From an uncultured Collinsella sp. (GTDB lineage: Bacteria; Actinomycetota; Coriobacteriia; Coriobacteriales; Coriobacteriaceae): 34,218 bases of DNA. The stretch is from NCBI GenBank assembly GCA_944321445.1, contig CALULJ010000023.1:1-34218 (forward strand), written 5' to 3'. The position numbers and the translations under genes are program-made. Each line of letters begins with the position of its first letter. Within the stretch, counting starts at the first letter, position 1. The notes beneath the pieces were generated by a model that had not been told where the DNA came from, searched no databases, and saw only the letters and a list, made by a program, of their open reading frames with translations. Shown piece by piece: positions 24,004-34,194 of the stretch.

Positions 24004-24627
24004 ATGGTCGAGCGGGAACTGGGGTGTCGGATCCGCATTCTTCGCGAAGCGCGCGGCGTCACGCAGGCGGATTTCGCCCGTGCCGTCTTCGTCGCGCGGC
24101 AGACGGTGAGCAATTGGGAGTGCGGCCGGACCCTGCCCGACGTCGAGAGCCTGAAGCTCATCGCGGGCTACTTCGGCATCACGGTCGACGAGCTGCTCGA
24201 TGCAGACGCGCAGCGCATGATCGACGAGACGGCCGATGCCCGCCACACCCTCATCATGTGGATCTGCGCGGGCGTCATCTATTTCTTGGAGCTCATCTTC
24301 GAGGCTCTTGTCGATTCGCTGCCCATATCCGCGCTTTCGTTCAGCGACCGACAGGGTGCGAGACTCGTGCTGATCTTGCTTCGCCTGGCTGCCATGACTT
24401 GGTATTTCGTATGGGCCTTCCGCGCGGGGAAGATTCGGCGCGACCGCGACCTGACGAGCGCCCTTGAGGTCGTGTCGTTCATCGAGGGCAGGCGCCCCGG
24501 TGCCCCGCTGCCCGACACCGTGTTCTACCGTTGGGTACTGCCGTACTTCTCGTTCTGGTGGACAGCGTTTCTGGTTATCGTCTGCGTGTCGCTCATTGTG
24601 CTGTTCGCATGGACCGGCGCCGCCTGA
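24004..24627 (+). CDS. XRE-family HTH protein with C-terminal membrane segments
   Basis: 207 residues. The first 65 form a Cro/CI-type helix-turn-helix (LGCRIRILREARGVTQADFARAVFVARQTVSNWECGRTLPDVESLKLIAGYFGITVDELL). Three hydrophobic stretches follow (about 82-104, 120-142 and 183-206), so the regulator is probably membrane-bound. Such HTH-membrane proteins are common in Firmicutes and Actinobacteria and often regulate nearby genes or sense envelope state; the target is unknown. ATG 24004 with AAGGGCGG upstream is preferred over a much longer frame from 23827. Not obviously tied to rnf or ligA. Confidence 0.8.
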   Translation: MVERELGCRIRILREARGVTQADFARAVFVARQTVSNWECGRTLPDVESLKLIAGYFGITVDELLDADAQRMIDETADARHTLIMWICAGVIYFLELIFEALVDSLPISALSFSDRQGARLVLILLRLAAMTWYFVWAFRAGKIRRDRDLTSALEVVSFIEGRRPGAPLPDTVFYRWVLPYFSFWWTAFLVIVCVSLIVLFAWTGAA

Positions 24628-24710
24628 CAGGGGTTTTCGCGCCGCGGGATTCACGGGCGCGGGGTCGTCGCGGCGAGATGGTACCCTATACTCCGAACGA
24701 ACTCGAGTGA

Positions 24711-26957
<2,247 letters not shown>

Positions 26958-27071
26958 CCCCAGCATGTGAAATTGCCCGAGAGGTTTTTTACCTTACGGG
27001 CGCCTTACATAACCCTGCTCGTACGTTTACCGATGAGCCGATTGATCCCCTATAGCCTGTAGGTCTGTACC

Positions 27072-27119
27072 TTTTTGGTCCGCGACCCCGAAACTGCCGG
27101 ATGTCCCTGCGCATCCTAA
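27072..27119 (+). promoter_or_regulatory. Candidate sigma-I promoter before sigI
   Basis: TTTTTGGTCCGCGACCCCG (27072-27090) and CGCATCCTAA (27110-27119) match a motif before the lipoprotein gene at 28843-28888. In both, ACCCCG and CGCAYCCTAA are exactly 19 bases apart. If the second box is the -10, the 5' leader before sigI would be only about a dozen bases, which is a weakness. Inferred promoter. Confidence 0.5.
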
Positions 27120-27136
27120 TGGCAGAGAGGAAGGCC

Positions 27137-27880
27137 ATGGGATTGAGCAAAGACATCGGCGCGCGGGTGTGCGCCGTCAAGGGAGACGCACACAAAGCTG
27201 ACGAGCTCGTGCGCGACTACCTGCCGTTCATAACGTCGGAGACCGCCAAGTTCATGGCGCGACGGCCCGTTGCGGGCGTCGATGACGAGTTGGGCATCGC
27301 CATGTTCGCATTTCATGAGGCAACGCAGGTGTACGACCGGCAGCGCGGTGCGTTTTTGCCCCTGGCGGCGCGCATGATACGCAACCGTCTGATCGACTAT
27401 CGGCGGCGCGAGGCGCGCCACACCCGCGTGGTGTCGTTGGACGCGACTCAGTTTGAACAGGATGGCGACGAGAGCAAGACGCTGCTCGACCAGGTGGATT
27501 CCGGGCATGACGAAATCGGCGAGCGCCACATGCGCGCTGCCACCCGGACCGAAATCGAGGAGTTCACGCGCCTGCTCGCGTCGTTCGAAGTCAAGCTCAC
27601 CGATGTTGCCGAGAACTGCCCCAAGCAGGAGCGGACACTCGACGCGTGCCGTCGCGCCTTGACGTATGCACGCGAGCACCGCGACATGCTCGACCGGCTG
27701 GAGCGGACCGGAAAGCTCCCGATCTCCGACTTGGCGGAAGGCAGCGGCGTGGAGCGCAAAACGCTCGAGCGCCATCGCAAGTATCTGGTCGCGTTGCTGC
27801 TGGCGTATACGAACGGGTTCGAAATCATCCGTGGCCACCTCTGCAGACTCGATGCACATCAGGGGGTCGATGCGCGATGA
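27137..27880 (+). CDS. sigI: RNA polymerase sigma factor, SigI family
   Basis: 247 residues. Region 2 is recognisable (DELVRDYLPFITSETAKFMAR, GVDDELGIAMFAFHEATQVYDRQRGAFLPLAARMIRNRLIDYRRRE). The C-terminal part (about 160-245) is the SigI-specific domain with VERKTLERHRKYLVALLLAYTNGFEIIRGHL. SigI factors respond to heat, envelope stress or polysaccharides and are held by RsgI. ATG 27137 follows GAGGAAGG; in-frame ATGs at 27101 and 27119 lie within the proposed promoter. The stop overlaps the anti-sigma start (ATGA), so the two are translated in step. Confidence 0.9.
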   Translation: MGLSKDIGARVCAVKGDAHKADELVRDYLPFITSETAKFMARRPVAGVDDELGIAMFAFHEATQVYDRQRGAFLPLAARMIRNRLIDYRRREARHTRVVSLDATQFEQDGDESKTLLDQVDSGHDEIGERHMRAATRTEIEEFTRLLASFEVKLTDVAENCPKQERTLDACRRALTYAREHRDMLDRLERTGKLPISDLAEGSGVERKTLERHRKYLVALLLAYTNGFEIIRGHLCRLDAHQGVDAR

Positions 27881-28737
27881 AGTATTTGGTGATGGAATGC
27901 GCGACGAGTTTTGCGGTCGTGCTCGACCAGGAGGGGCGCTTCTACACGGTGCCCAACTTGGGTTATGCCGTGGGCGACGTCTTGGACGAGGTGTATCTGT
28001 GCGACGCCGCGGACCATCTGTCTGTTGTTGACGATGCGCCCGCGCATAAGCGGCCCGGTCGACTCGTGCGCTGGTTCGCGGCCGCTGCGTGCCTTATCGC
28101 GGTGGCAGTTGGCGGCTTTGCGTTTTGGCAGACGCCCATCGGCGCCGTTCGTATGCGCATCAACCCCGAAGTGCGCATGGACGTCAACCGCTTTGACCGC
28201 GTGGTGGGCATCGAGGGTGAAAACGAGGACGGTGTCGAGCTCATCGAGGGGTACCAAGCGTACGGCAAGGATATCGAGACGGTGGCCAATGATCTTGCGG
28301 ACCGTTCCCGTGAACAGCGCTATCTCGATCCCGGAGACATGATTGTTATCGATGTCGATTCCGACGATGAGACGTGGACCTCGGAGGTCGAGGGGCGCAT
28401 CGTCGGTGAGCTCGAGAAATACATGGACGGCGAGGTGATCGTCATCACGGCGCAGGATGCTGCCCGCGCTGCGGAAGCTCAAGAAGCGCGGGAGGAAAGC
28501 GAGCGCGCGGTCCCGGCGGAGCAGGACGTGCCTGCGGGGGATGCAGCGGGCAGTGGGGGCCAGCCTGCCGCAGTATCGACTTCTACCGCAGATGTCGTTC
28601 CGGTGCCAGAAGCCCCGGCAGACCCAGGTGTTCCGGCTTTGGAGGACGACGATGATGGCGATGGCGACGACTTTGAAGACGATGACGACGATGATAGCGA
28701 CGACTACGACGACGATGCCGATGATGATGACGACTGA
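27877..28737 (+). CDS. rsgI: RsgI-type membrane anti-sigma-I factor with Asp-rich tail
   Basis: 286 residues. Residues 1-58 form a small cytoplasmic RsgI N-domain (MKYLVMECATSFAVVLDQEGRF), residues 66-84 one membrane helix, and residues 92-190 the extracytoplasmic RsgI middle domain (INPEVRMDVNRFDRVVGIEG, EDGVELIEG). A linker with Ala, Glu and Pro follows, then an Asp-rich tail at 256-286. It should hold SigI at the membrane until an outside signal arrives. Clostridial RsgI proteins carry carbohydrate-binding domains at this end; here the polyaspartate-like tail takes that place, so ion or polycation binding is a possibility but is unproven. The start overlaps the sigI stop. Confidence 0.88.
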   Translation: MKYLVMECATSFAVVLDQEGRFYTVPNLGYAVGDVLDEVYLCDAADHLSVVDDAPAHKRPGRLVRWFAAAACLIAVAVGGFAFWQTPIGAVRMRINPEVRMDVNRFDRVVGIEGENEDGVELIEGYQAYGKDIETVANDLADRSREQRYLDPGDMIVIDVDSDDETWTSEVEGRIVGELEKYMDGEVIVITAQDAARAAEAQEAREESERAVPAEQDVPAGDAAGSGGQPAAVSTSTADVVPVPEAPADPGVPALEDDDDGDGDDFEDDDDDDSDDYDDDADDDDD

Positions 28738-28842
28738 GCACGTGCAAACCGGCTCGTTCCTGCCTGAGCTCTGCGTTCCCTTTCGGCTGTGACCAGCAAA
28801 AACGCTACTCGCTTGGACAGTTCCCAACTTTTCTCAAAAAAG

Positions 28843-28888
28843 TTTTTGCTCCGACCCCGGTTTTATACCATGCCCACCCGCACCCTAA
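28843..28888 (+). promoter_or_regulatory. Candidate sigma-I promoter before the RsgI-like lipoprotein gene
   Basis: TTTTTGCTCCGACCCCG (28843-28859) followed 19 bases later by CGCACCCTAA (28879-28888). The first block lacks two bases relative to the sigI copy, but the ACCCCG to CGCAYCCTAA distance is identical. It leaves a leader of about 50 bases before the gene. An A-tract (CTCAAAAAAG) lies just upstream. Confidence 0.55.
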
Positions 28889-28941
28889 CACTGCAAGGTA
28901 AATCGGTTCAAAGATAACCGCACATACAAAGGAGGCAAACG

Positions 28942-29835
28942 ATGAAGCGCATGAACAGGAAGGCTCTGGTTGCAGGTTTGGGTATGAGCATGGTGCTGGC
29001 GGCGGCGCTGAGTGGGTGCGGCGGTGCCGGACAGACGACGGCCGCCGTGAGCGTTCCGAGCGAAGCGGTGTCCGAGGTGGCGGGCTATGTGCTGATGAGC
29101 GTGAACCCCGAGATCGAGCTCTCCTACGACGGTGAGGGCAACGTCGTGGAGCTCGAGGGCGCCAACGATGATGGTCGGAGCGTTCTTGCCGACTACGACG
29201 ACTACCGTGGCCGTCCTGCCGTCGAGGTCATGAGCGAACTCGTCCGCGAGATCGATGCGGACGGGTACTTCGCCGGCGGCGTTGGTGGGCGTGAAAAGAA
29301 CATCGTCCTGAAGGTTGCCGAGGGCTCAACGTATCCGAGCGATGACTTTATGGAGCGCATTGCCGAGAGCGTTAAGGTCACGGCAGGGGAGTGCGGCCTT
29401 GGCTCGGGCGCCTATGCGGTGGGCACCGACAGGCTGGACGACGCCGGCCTCATCGGCATCGACGCCGCCAAGGAGATCGTGCTTGGGCAACTTGGCATCG
29501 ACCCTGCGACCGCAAGGTTCAACGATCATGAGTATGAGCTCGATGACGGAGTGTACGAGCTTGAGTTCGTGGCAGGTGGCGTTGAGTACGACTACGAGGT
29601 CGACGCGCGCACCGGCAAGGTGCTCGAGGCCGATTTCGAGCGCAACGACGATTGGGACGACCGCGAGCTGTGGGATGACGATGACGACGCCGACGACTGG
29701 GCCAATGACGCTGACGATCGCGACGATTGGGATGACCACGACGATCGTGATGACGATCATGACGACGACTGGGACGACGACGTCGACGATCGCGATGACG
29801 ATCACGCTGACTGGGACGATCGCGATGACGACTAA
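28942..29835 (+). CDS. RsgI-like lipoprotein with PepSY domain and Asp-rich tail
   Basis: 297 residues. A signal peptide ends in lipobox LSGC (C26). Residues 48-125 repeat the RsgI middle-domain pattern (VLMSVNPEIELSYDGEGNVVELEGANDDGR), recognisably similar to the upstream anti-sigma factor. Residues 172-232 form a PepSY domain (AAKEIVLGQLGI..., YELEFVAGGVEYDYEVDARTGKVLEADFE). The end (236-297) is an acidic repeat of Asp with Trp, His and Arg. It would sit on the outer face of the membrane. It lacks the cytoplasmic SigI-binding domain, so it may compete for the same signal or modulate RsgI. AAAGGAGG precedes the ATG. No described function is known to me for this domain set. Confidence 0.85.
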   Translation: MKRMNRKALVAGLGMSMVLAAALSGCGGAGQTTAAVSVPSEAVSEVAGYVLMSVNPEIELSYDGEGNVVELEGANDDGRSVLADYDDYRGRPAVEVMSELVREIDADGYFAGGVGGREKNIVLKVAEGSTYPSDDFMERIAESVKVTAGECGLGSGAYAVGTDRLDDAGLIGIDAAKEIVLGQLGIDPATARFNDHEYELDDGVYELEFVAGGVEYDYEVDARTGKVLEADFERNDDWDDRELWDDDDDADDWANDADDRDDWDDHDDRDDDHDDDWDDDVDDRDDDHADWDDRDDD

Positions 29836-29862
29836 CCTTACTTCCATATACGCTTAAACCTC

Positions 29863-29891
29863 GGGCGGGCAGCCATCGCGACTGCCCGCCC
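29863..29891 (+). terminator. Hairpin after the RsgI-like lipoprotein gene
   Basis: A perfect 10-bp stem GGGCGGGCAG / CTGCCCGCCC with a 9-nt loop, 28 bp after the stop. No T-run follows. Confidence 0.6.
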
Positions 29892-29917
29892 CGCATATAG
29901 AAAACCCTTCGGGTACG

Positions 29918-29945
29918 TTCACGAAGGCGGAAACCTCGCTATACT
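29918..29945 (+). promoter_or_regulatory. Promoter of the MarR-ABC operon
   Basis: TTCACG and TATACT separated by 16 bases, just before the MarR gene. The -10 box touches the operator palindrome at 29944-29972. A sigma-70-type promoter is inferred. Confidence 0.55.
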
Positions 29946-29972
29946 TGATATGTCAATCATTGATATATCAAG
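29944..29972. promoter_or_regulatory. MarR operator palindrome
   Basis: A 29-bp near-perfect palindrome: CTTGATATGTCAAT, central C, ATTGATATATCAAG (one mismatch between arms). It covers the end of the -10 box and the region where transcription would start, ending 8 bp before the MarR ATG. It is a strong candidate for autorepression by the MarR protein. Confidence 0.8.
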
Positions 29973-29980
29973 GAGTCGCT

Positions 29981-30460
29981 ATGGAAGAGCTTCCGTTCGG
30001 GTTTTCGCTCACGGATTTCCACATGCAGGTCAGCATGATGTTTCATCTCATGAGGGGCTGCAACCATCCGTACCTGCCCGATTTGGGGTTGGGACCCGGC
30101 CAGCCGCGCATGTTGTCCTACCTTGCCGTGCATGGCAGAAGCAGCCAGCGTGACCTGGCACGGTATTTCTCCGTCGACCCGGCTGCCGTCTCGCGGATGA
30201 TGGATGCGCTGTGCCGCGCGGGCTTCGTGCACATCGTTCCCGGGGAGGATCGCCGCTGTCGCACTGTTGAGCTCACCCAGAAGGGCGAGGAGACCGTGCG
30301 CGCGTGGGACCGCGTTTGCGCCGGCACCGACGAGGTCATGCTCGCAGGTCTTTCCGACGCCGAGCGCGCGCAGCTCCAAGATTTGCTCGATCGCGTACAG
30401 GCGAACATGCGGGCGCATCTCGCGCAGGACAGCGAATCGGAAGAGGTGCGCGATGAGTGA
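29981..30460 (+). CDS. MarR-family transcriptional regulator
   Basis: 159 residues. The winged helix is clear: LGPGQPRMLSYLAVHGRSSQRDLARYFSVDPAAVSRMMDALCRAGFVHIVPGEDRRCRTVELTQKGEE (about 38-105), with the DxRxR-type wing. Flanking helices form the usual dimer interface. It most likely represses its own operon, which encodes a two-gene ABC exporter, through the palindrome just upstream. AAGGAG precedes ATG 29981. The stop overlaps the next gene by 8 bp. Confidence 0.9.
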   Translation: MEELPFGFSLTDFHMQVSMMFHLMRGCNHPYLPDLGLGPGQPRMLSYLAVHGRSSQRDLARYFSVDPAAVSRMMDALCRAGFVHIVPGEDRRCRTVELTQKGEETVRAWDRVCAGTDEVMLAGLSDAERAQLQDLLDRVQANMRAHLAQDSESEEVRDE

Positions 30461-32243
30461 CCTCAAGCGACTGCTTTCGTATTTGGGCTCGTATCGGCGC
30501 GACGCCGTGCTCGGCGCGATCGCGGTTGCGCTCGAGACCTCCATCGAGCTCATCATCCCGCTGCTCATGGCGCGCATCATCGATGATGGCATCGTGAATG
30601 GCGACTTGGGCATCGTGTTCTCGCAAGGCGCGCTCATGCTGCTCTGCGCGCTGGTGTCGCTCGCGCTCGGTCTCGGCTACGCGCGCTTCGCCTCGCGCGT
30701 GGCGATGGGCCTGGGCGCCAACCTACGCCAGGCGGAGTACGAGAAGATTCAGACCTTCGCCTTCGGCAATATCGACCGCTACCAAACCTCATCGCTGGTC
30801 ACGCGCCTCACCACAGACATCACGGTGATCCAAAACGCCGTGTCGAACGGCTTTCGCCCCATGGTGCGCGGCCCGGTGATCCTCATCATGGGTCTGCTCT
30901 ATGCCTGTTCCATGAATATGGAACTCGCCTGCATCTTCTTCGTGGTCCTGCCGGCGCTGGGTATCGCGCTCGGCCTCATCACGTATAAGGTGCTGCCTCT
31001 GTACCGCACGCTGCAGGCGTCGATGGACGATCTCAACGGCGTGGTCCAAGAAGACCTTACTGCCATGCGCGCCGTCAAGGCGTATGTGCGCGAGGACCAT
31101 GAGCGCGGTGTGTTCGCGCGCGTGAACGGTGCGCTGGCGAAGCGCTCCACCACGACGTTTTCCACCGCAGTCCTCAACCTGCCCGTGCACCAGCTGTCCA
31201 TGTACGTGACGGCGACGCTCGTGCTGTGGCTCGGCGGGAACATGATCATCGCCGGCACGCTCACCGTGGGCGAACTCACGAGCTTCATGAGCTACGTGCT
31301 GCAGATCATGAACTCGCTCATGATGATCTCGAACGTTTTCTTGCTGCTCACGCGCGCACTAACGAGCGCGCGGCGCGTGGGCGAGGTGCTCGACGAGGTG
31401 CCCGAGCTCGAGCTTCCCGCGCCCGACGCGGCGCTGCGCGAGGTTCCGGACGGCTCGGTGGAGTTCCACGGTGTCGACTTCAAGTACAGCGCTGACGCCG
31501 AGCACAACGTGCTGGAGGGTATCGACCTTTCCATCCCGAGCGGTATCACGGTGGGTATTCTGGGCGGCACCGGTTCGGGTAAGAGTTCGCTCGTGCAGCT
31601 CATCAGCCGCCTGTACGACCCCAGCGCGGGAACGGTGCTGGTGGGTGGCCATGATGTGCGTGCCTACGACCTGCCCACCCTGCGCGATGCCGTGGGGACC
31701 GTGCTCCAGAACAACGTGCTGTTCTCGGGTACCATCCGCGATAACCTGCGCTGGGGCGCGCCGGACGCGATCGACGAGGAGCTGCTGCGCGCCTGTGAGC
31801 TCGCGTGCGCCGACGAGTTCCTCGACCGCATCGGCGGCCTGGACGGCATGCTGGGGCAGGGAGGCGCCGGGGTTTCCGGCGGCCAGCGCCAGCGCCTGTG
31901 CATCGCGCGCACGCTGCTCAAGCGGCCGCGCATCCTCATCTTCGACGACTCCACGAGCGCGGTCGACATGGCGACCGAGGCCAAGATCCGCGCGAACCTC
32001 GCAAGCATTCCGGGCGTCACCTGCATCACCATCGCCCAGCGCATCACGTCGGTGATTGATGCGGACCTGATCGTCGTGCTCGACGACGGCCGGTTGCACG
32101 GCTGCGGCACGCACGATGAGCTGCTTGCAAACGATGCCATCTACCAGGAGATCTACGCCTCGCAGATGGAGCGTGCGCAGGCAGAAGACACTGCCGCATC
32201 AGATGCGCGGGCTGCCGAGGGAGGTGAGCACAATGGCCGGTAA
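30453..32243 (+). CDS. ABC exporter half-transporter, degenerate-site subunit
   Basis: 596 residues: six-helix exporter membrane domain (about 10-310) fused to a nucleotide-binding domain. Walker A is GGTGSGKSS (371-379), the signature VSGGQRQR is canonical. Walker B reads ILIFDDSTSAVD, so D499 stands where the catalytic Glu should be, and the switch His is Gln (Q529, IAQRITS). This is the pattern of the degenerate-site partner in heterodimeric exporters such as TM287/288 and LmrCD. Together with the next gene it should export a lipophilic drug or peptide. Start chosen at ATG 30453, which overlaps the MarR stop; a longer frame from 30204 is an artefact. Confidence 0.93.
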   Translation: MSDLKRLLSYLGSYRRDAVLGAIAVALETSIELIIPLLMARIIDDGIVNGDLGIVFSQGALMLLCALVSLALGLGYARFASRVAMGLGANLRQAEYEKIQTFAFGNIDRYQTSSLVTRLTTDITVIQNAVSNGFRPMVRGPVILIMGLLYACSMNMELACIFFVVLPALGIALGLITYKVLPLYRTLQASMDDLNGVVQEDLTAMRAVKAYVREDHERGVFARVNGALAKRSTTTFSTAVLNLPVHQLSMYVTATLVLWLGGNMIIAGTLTVGELTSFMSYVLQIMNSLMMISNVFLLLTRALTSARRVGEVLDEVPELELPAPDAALREVPDGSVEFHGVDFKYSADAEHNVLEGIDLSIPSGITVGILGGTGSGKSSLVQLISRLYDPSAGTVLVGGHDVRAYDLPTLRDAVGTVLQNNVLFSGTIRDNLRWGAPDAIDEELLRACELACADEFLDRIGGLDGMLGQGGAGVSGGQRQRLCIARTLLKRPRILIFDDSTSAVDMATEAKIRANLASIPGVTCITIAQRITSVIDADLIVVLDDGRLHGCGTHDELLANDAIYQEIYASQMERAQAEDTAASDARAAEGGEHNGR

Positions 32244-34194
32244 GACGACGGCGCGTGCGCGTCCGAAGAACCTGCGCCACACCTTGGCTCGCTTGCTCGC
32301 CTACATGGGTCACGCGAAGCTCTCGCTGCTCGTCGTGGCTGTTCTCGTATCCATTTCCGCCGTGGCGAACCTTGTGGGCACCTATATGGTGCGCCCGGTG
32401 GTGAACGCGCTCGAGGCGGGGCGCGCCGAGGAGCTTCCCGGTCTCGTGATCTTCACGGCGGTGGTCTACGCCCTGGGCGTGCTGTCTGCCTTGGGGTACA
32501 CGCAGACCATGGTTCGCGCCGCGCAAAAGGTGGTCTACGACATCCGCCGCGACCTGTTCTCGCATATCCAGCGCCTGCCGCTGTCGTATTTTGACCGCAG
32601 CCGCACGGGCGACGTGATGAGCTTTTTCACCAATGACGTCGACACGGTGGCCGAGGCGCTCAATAACAGCTTCGCAAACCTCATTCAGGCGACCATCCAG
32701 ATGGTCGGCACGCTCGCGGTGCTCTTCATCCTCAAGTGGCAGCTCACGCTCATCACGGTTGTGTGCGACCTTATCATCGCGTGCTACATCAATTACTCCG
32801 GCAGCCGCAGCGGGCGGTTCTTTGCCGCTCAGCAGGAGGCGCTGGGCTCGCTCGATGGCTACGTGGAAGAGATGGTTTCGGGCCAGAAGGTCGTGAAGGT
32901 CTTCAACCACGAGGCCGCGAACGTCGCTGAGTTTACCGAGCGCAACGAGGAGCTGCGCCAGGCGGGCACGTCGGCGCAGGCCTATGCCGCCACCATGGTG
33001 CCCGCCGTTGTGTGCATCGGATACGCCAACTACGCCATCGTTGCCGTGGCGGGCGCGCTGCTCGCCATCAACGGATTGGTGGACGTCGGTGCGCTTGCGA
33101 GCTACGTGGTGTTCGTGCGTCAGGCGGCCATGCCCATCAATCAGTTCACGCAGCTGGGGAACTTCCTGTTGAACGCCCTTGCCGGCGCCGAGCGCCTGTT
33201 TGCCGCGATGGAGCTTGAACCTGAGGTCGACGAGGGCACGGTCACGCTCGCACAGACGGGTTCGAACAGCTGGGCGTGGGAGATTCCCGCAAGTATGGGT
33301 ATCGGTGCATACGGCAAGCTCGTGCCGGTGGAGCGCGGGGCGGAGCCCATGGAGGTTGGTGCCACGGGGGAGGAGCTGCCTGCCGCCGCATCGGGCGCTC
33401 TGGCGCAGACGACAGCTCGCGGGGCAGACGGTACGCTGCTCGCCTGTGGGCGCATCCCGCTGCGCGGCGACGTGCGCTTTCACGATGTCGATTTCGGGTA
33501 CGTGCCCGATACGCTCGTGCTGAAGGGCCTCAACCTCTTCGCGAAGCCCGGTCAGAAGATTGCGTTCGTGGGCTCGACCGGGGCTGGGAAGACCACCATC
33601 ACGAACCTCATCAATCGCTTCTACGAAATCAACGCCGGCGAGATCACGTTCGACGGCATCGATGTGCGCCACATCGCCAAGCCCGACCTGCGCCGTTCGC
33701 TGGGTATCGTGCTGCAGGACACGCACCTGTTTACGGGGACCATTGCCGACAACATTCGCTTCGGCAAGCTCGATGCGACCGATGAGGAGGTGCGCGCGGC
33801 TGCCAAGGCCGCCTGCGCCGATTCGTTCATCCGCCGCCTGCCGCAGGGCTACGACACCATGGTGACCTCGGATGGCGCCAACCTGAGTCAGGGACAGCGA
33901 CAGCTGCTCGCCATCGCGCGCGTTGCCGTGGCTGATCCCCCGGTGCTCATCCTGGACGAGGCGACCTCGTCGATCGACACGCGTACCGAGAAGCTCATCG
34001 AGTGCGGTATGGACCGCATCATGGAAGGGCGCACGACGTTCATGATCGCGCATCGCCTCTCCACCGTGCGCAACGCCGACGCCATCATCGTGCTCGAGCA
34101 CGGCCGCATCGTGGAGCGCGGCACCCACGAGCAGCTCCTCGCCCAGCACGGCGAGTACTGGGAACTGTATCAAGGTCTGAAAGAGCTCGACTAA
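32233..34194 (+). CDS. ABC exporter half-transporter, catalytic-site subunit
   Basis: 653 residues. A six-helix exporter membrane domain is followed by a nucleotide-binding domain with Walker A GSTGAGKTT, Walker B LILDEATSSID with catalytic E576, and switch H607. The signature is altered, LSQGQ (551-555), so its partner's degenerate site gets the non-canonical signature, as expected in a heterodimer. An unusual segment of about 80 residues (about 335-415), rich in Ala, Gly and Glu, separates the two domains. ATG 32233 overlaps the previous stop by 11 bp and has GAGGGAGGTGAG before it. The window ends 24 bp after the stop. Confidence 0.93.
   Translation: MAGKTTARARPKNLRHTLARLLAYMGHAKLSLLVVAVLVSISAVANLVGTYMVRPVVNALEAGRAEELPGLVIFTAVVYALGVLSALGYTQTMVRAAQKVVYDIRRDLFSHIQRLPLSYFDRSRTGDVMSFFTNDVDTVAEALNNSFANLIQATIQMVGTLAVLFILKWQLTLITVVCDLIIACYINYSGSRSGRFFAAQQEALGSLDGYVEEMVSGQKVVKVFNHEAANVAEFTERNEELRQAGTSAQAYAATMVPAVVCIGYANYAIVAVAGALLAINGLVDVGALASYVVFVRQAAMPINQFTQLGNFLLNALAGAERLFAAMELEPEVDEGTVTLAQTGSNSWAWEIPASMGIGAYGKLVPVERGAEPMEVGATGEELPAAASGALAQTTARGADGTLLACGRIPLRGDVRFHDVDFGYVPDTLVLKGLNLFAKPGQKIAFVGSTGAGKTTITNLINRFYEINAGEITFDGIDVRHIAKPDLRRSLGIVLQDTHLFTGTIADNIRFGKLDATDEEVRAAAKAACADSFIRRLPQGYDTMVTSDGANLSQGQRQLLAIARVAVADPPVLILDEATSSIDTRTEKLIECGMDRIMEGRTTFMIAHRLSTVRNADAIIVLEHGRIVERGTHEQLLAQHGEYWELYQGLKELD

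Noticed and set aside
26975..27001. Possible terminator GCCCGAGAGG / CCTTACGGGC after ligA
   Set aside because: Only 8 of 10 bases pair, and the T-run lies in the loop rather than after the stem.
27646..27876. Upstream extension of the rsgI frame within sigI
   Set aside because: This is the alternate frame of the sigI gene. The ATGA overlap at 27877 gives a normal coupled start.
28650..29832. GAC/GAT repeats considered as a CRISPR or tandem-repeat array
   Set aside because: They have no spacers and lie in frame within two real genes, encoding Asp-rich tails.
32044..34173. 709-codon minus-strand frame opposite the second ABC gene
   Set aside because: It overlaps the whole ABC gene and has the typical shadow composition, with no RBS-supported start or domain.
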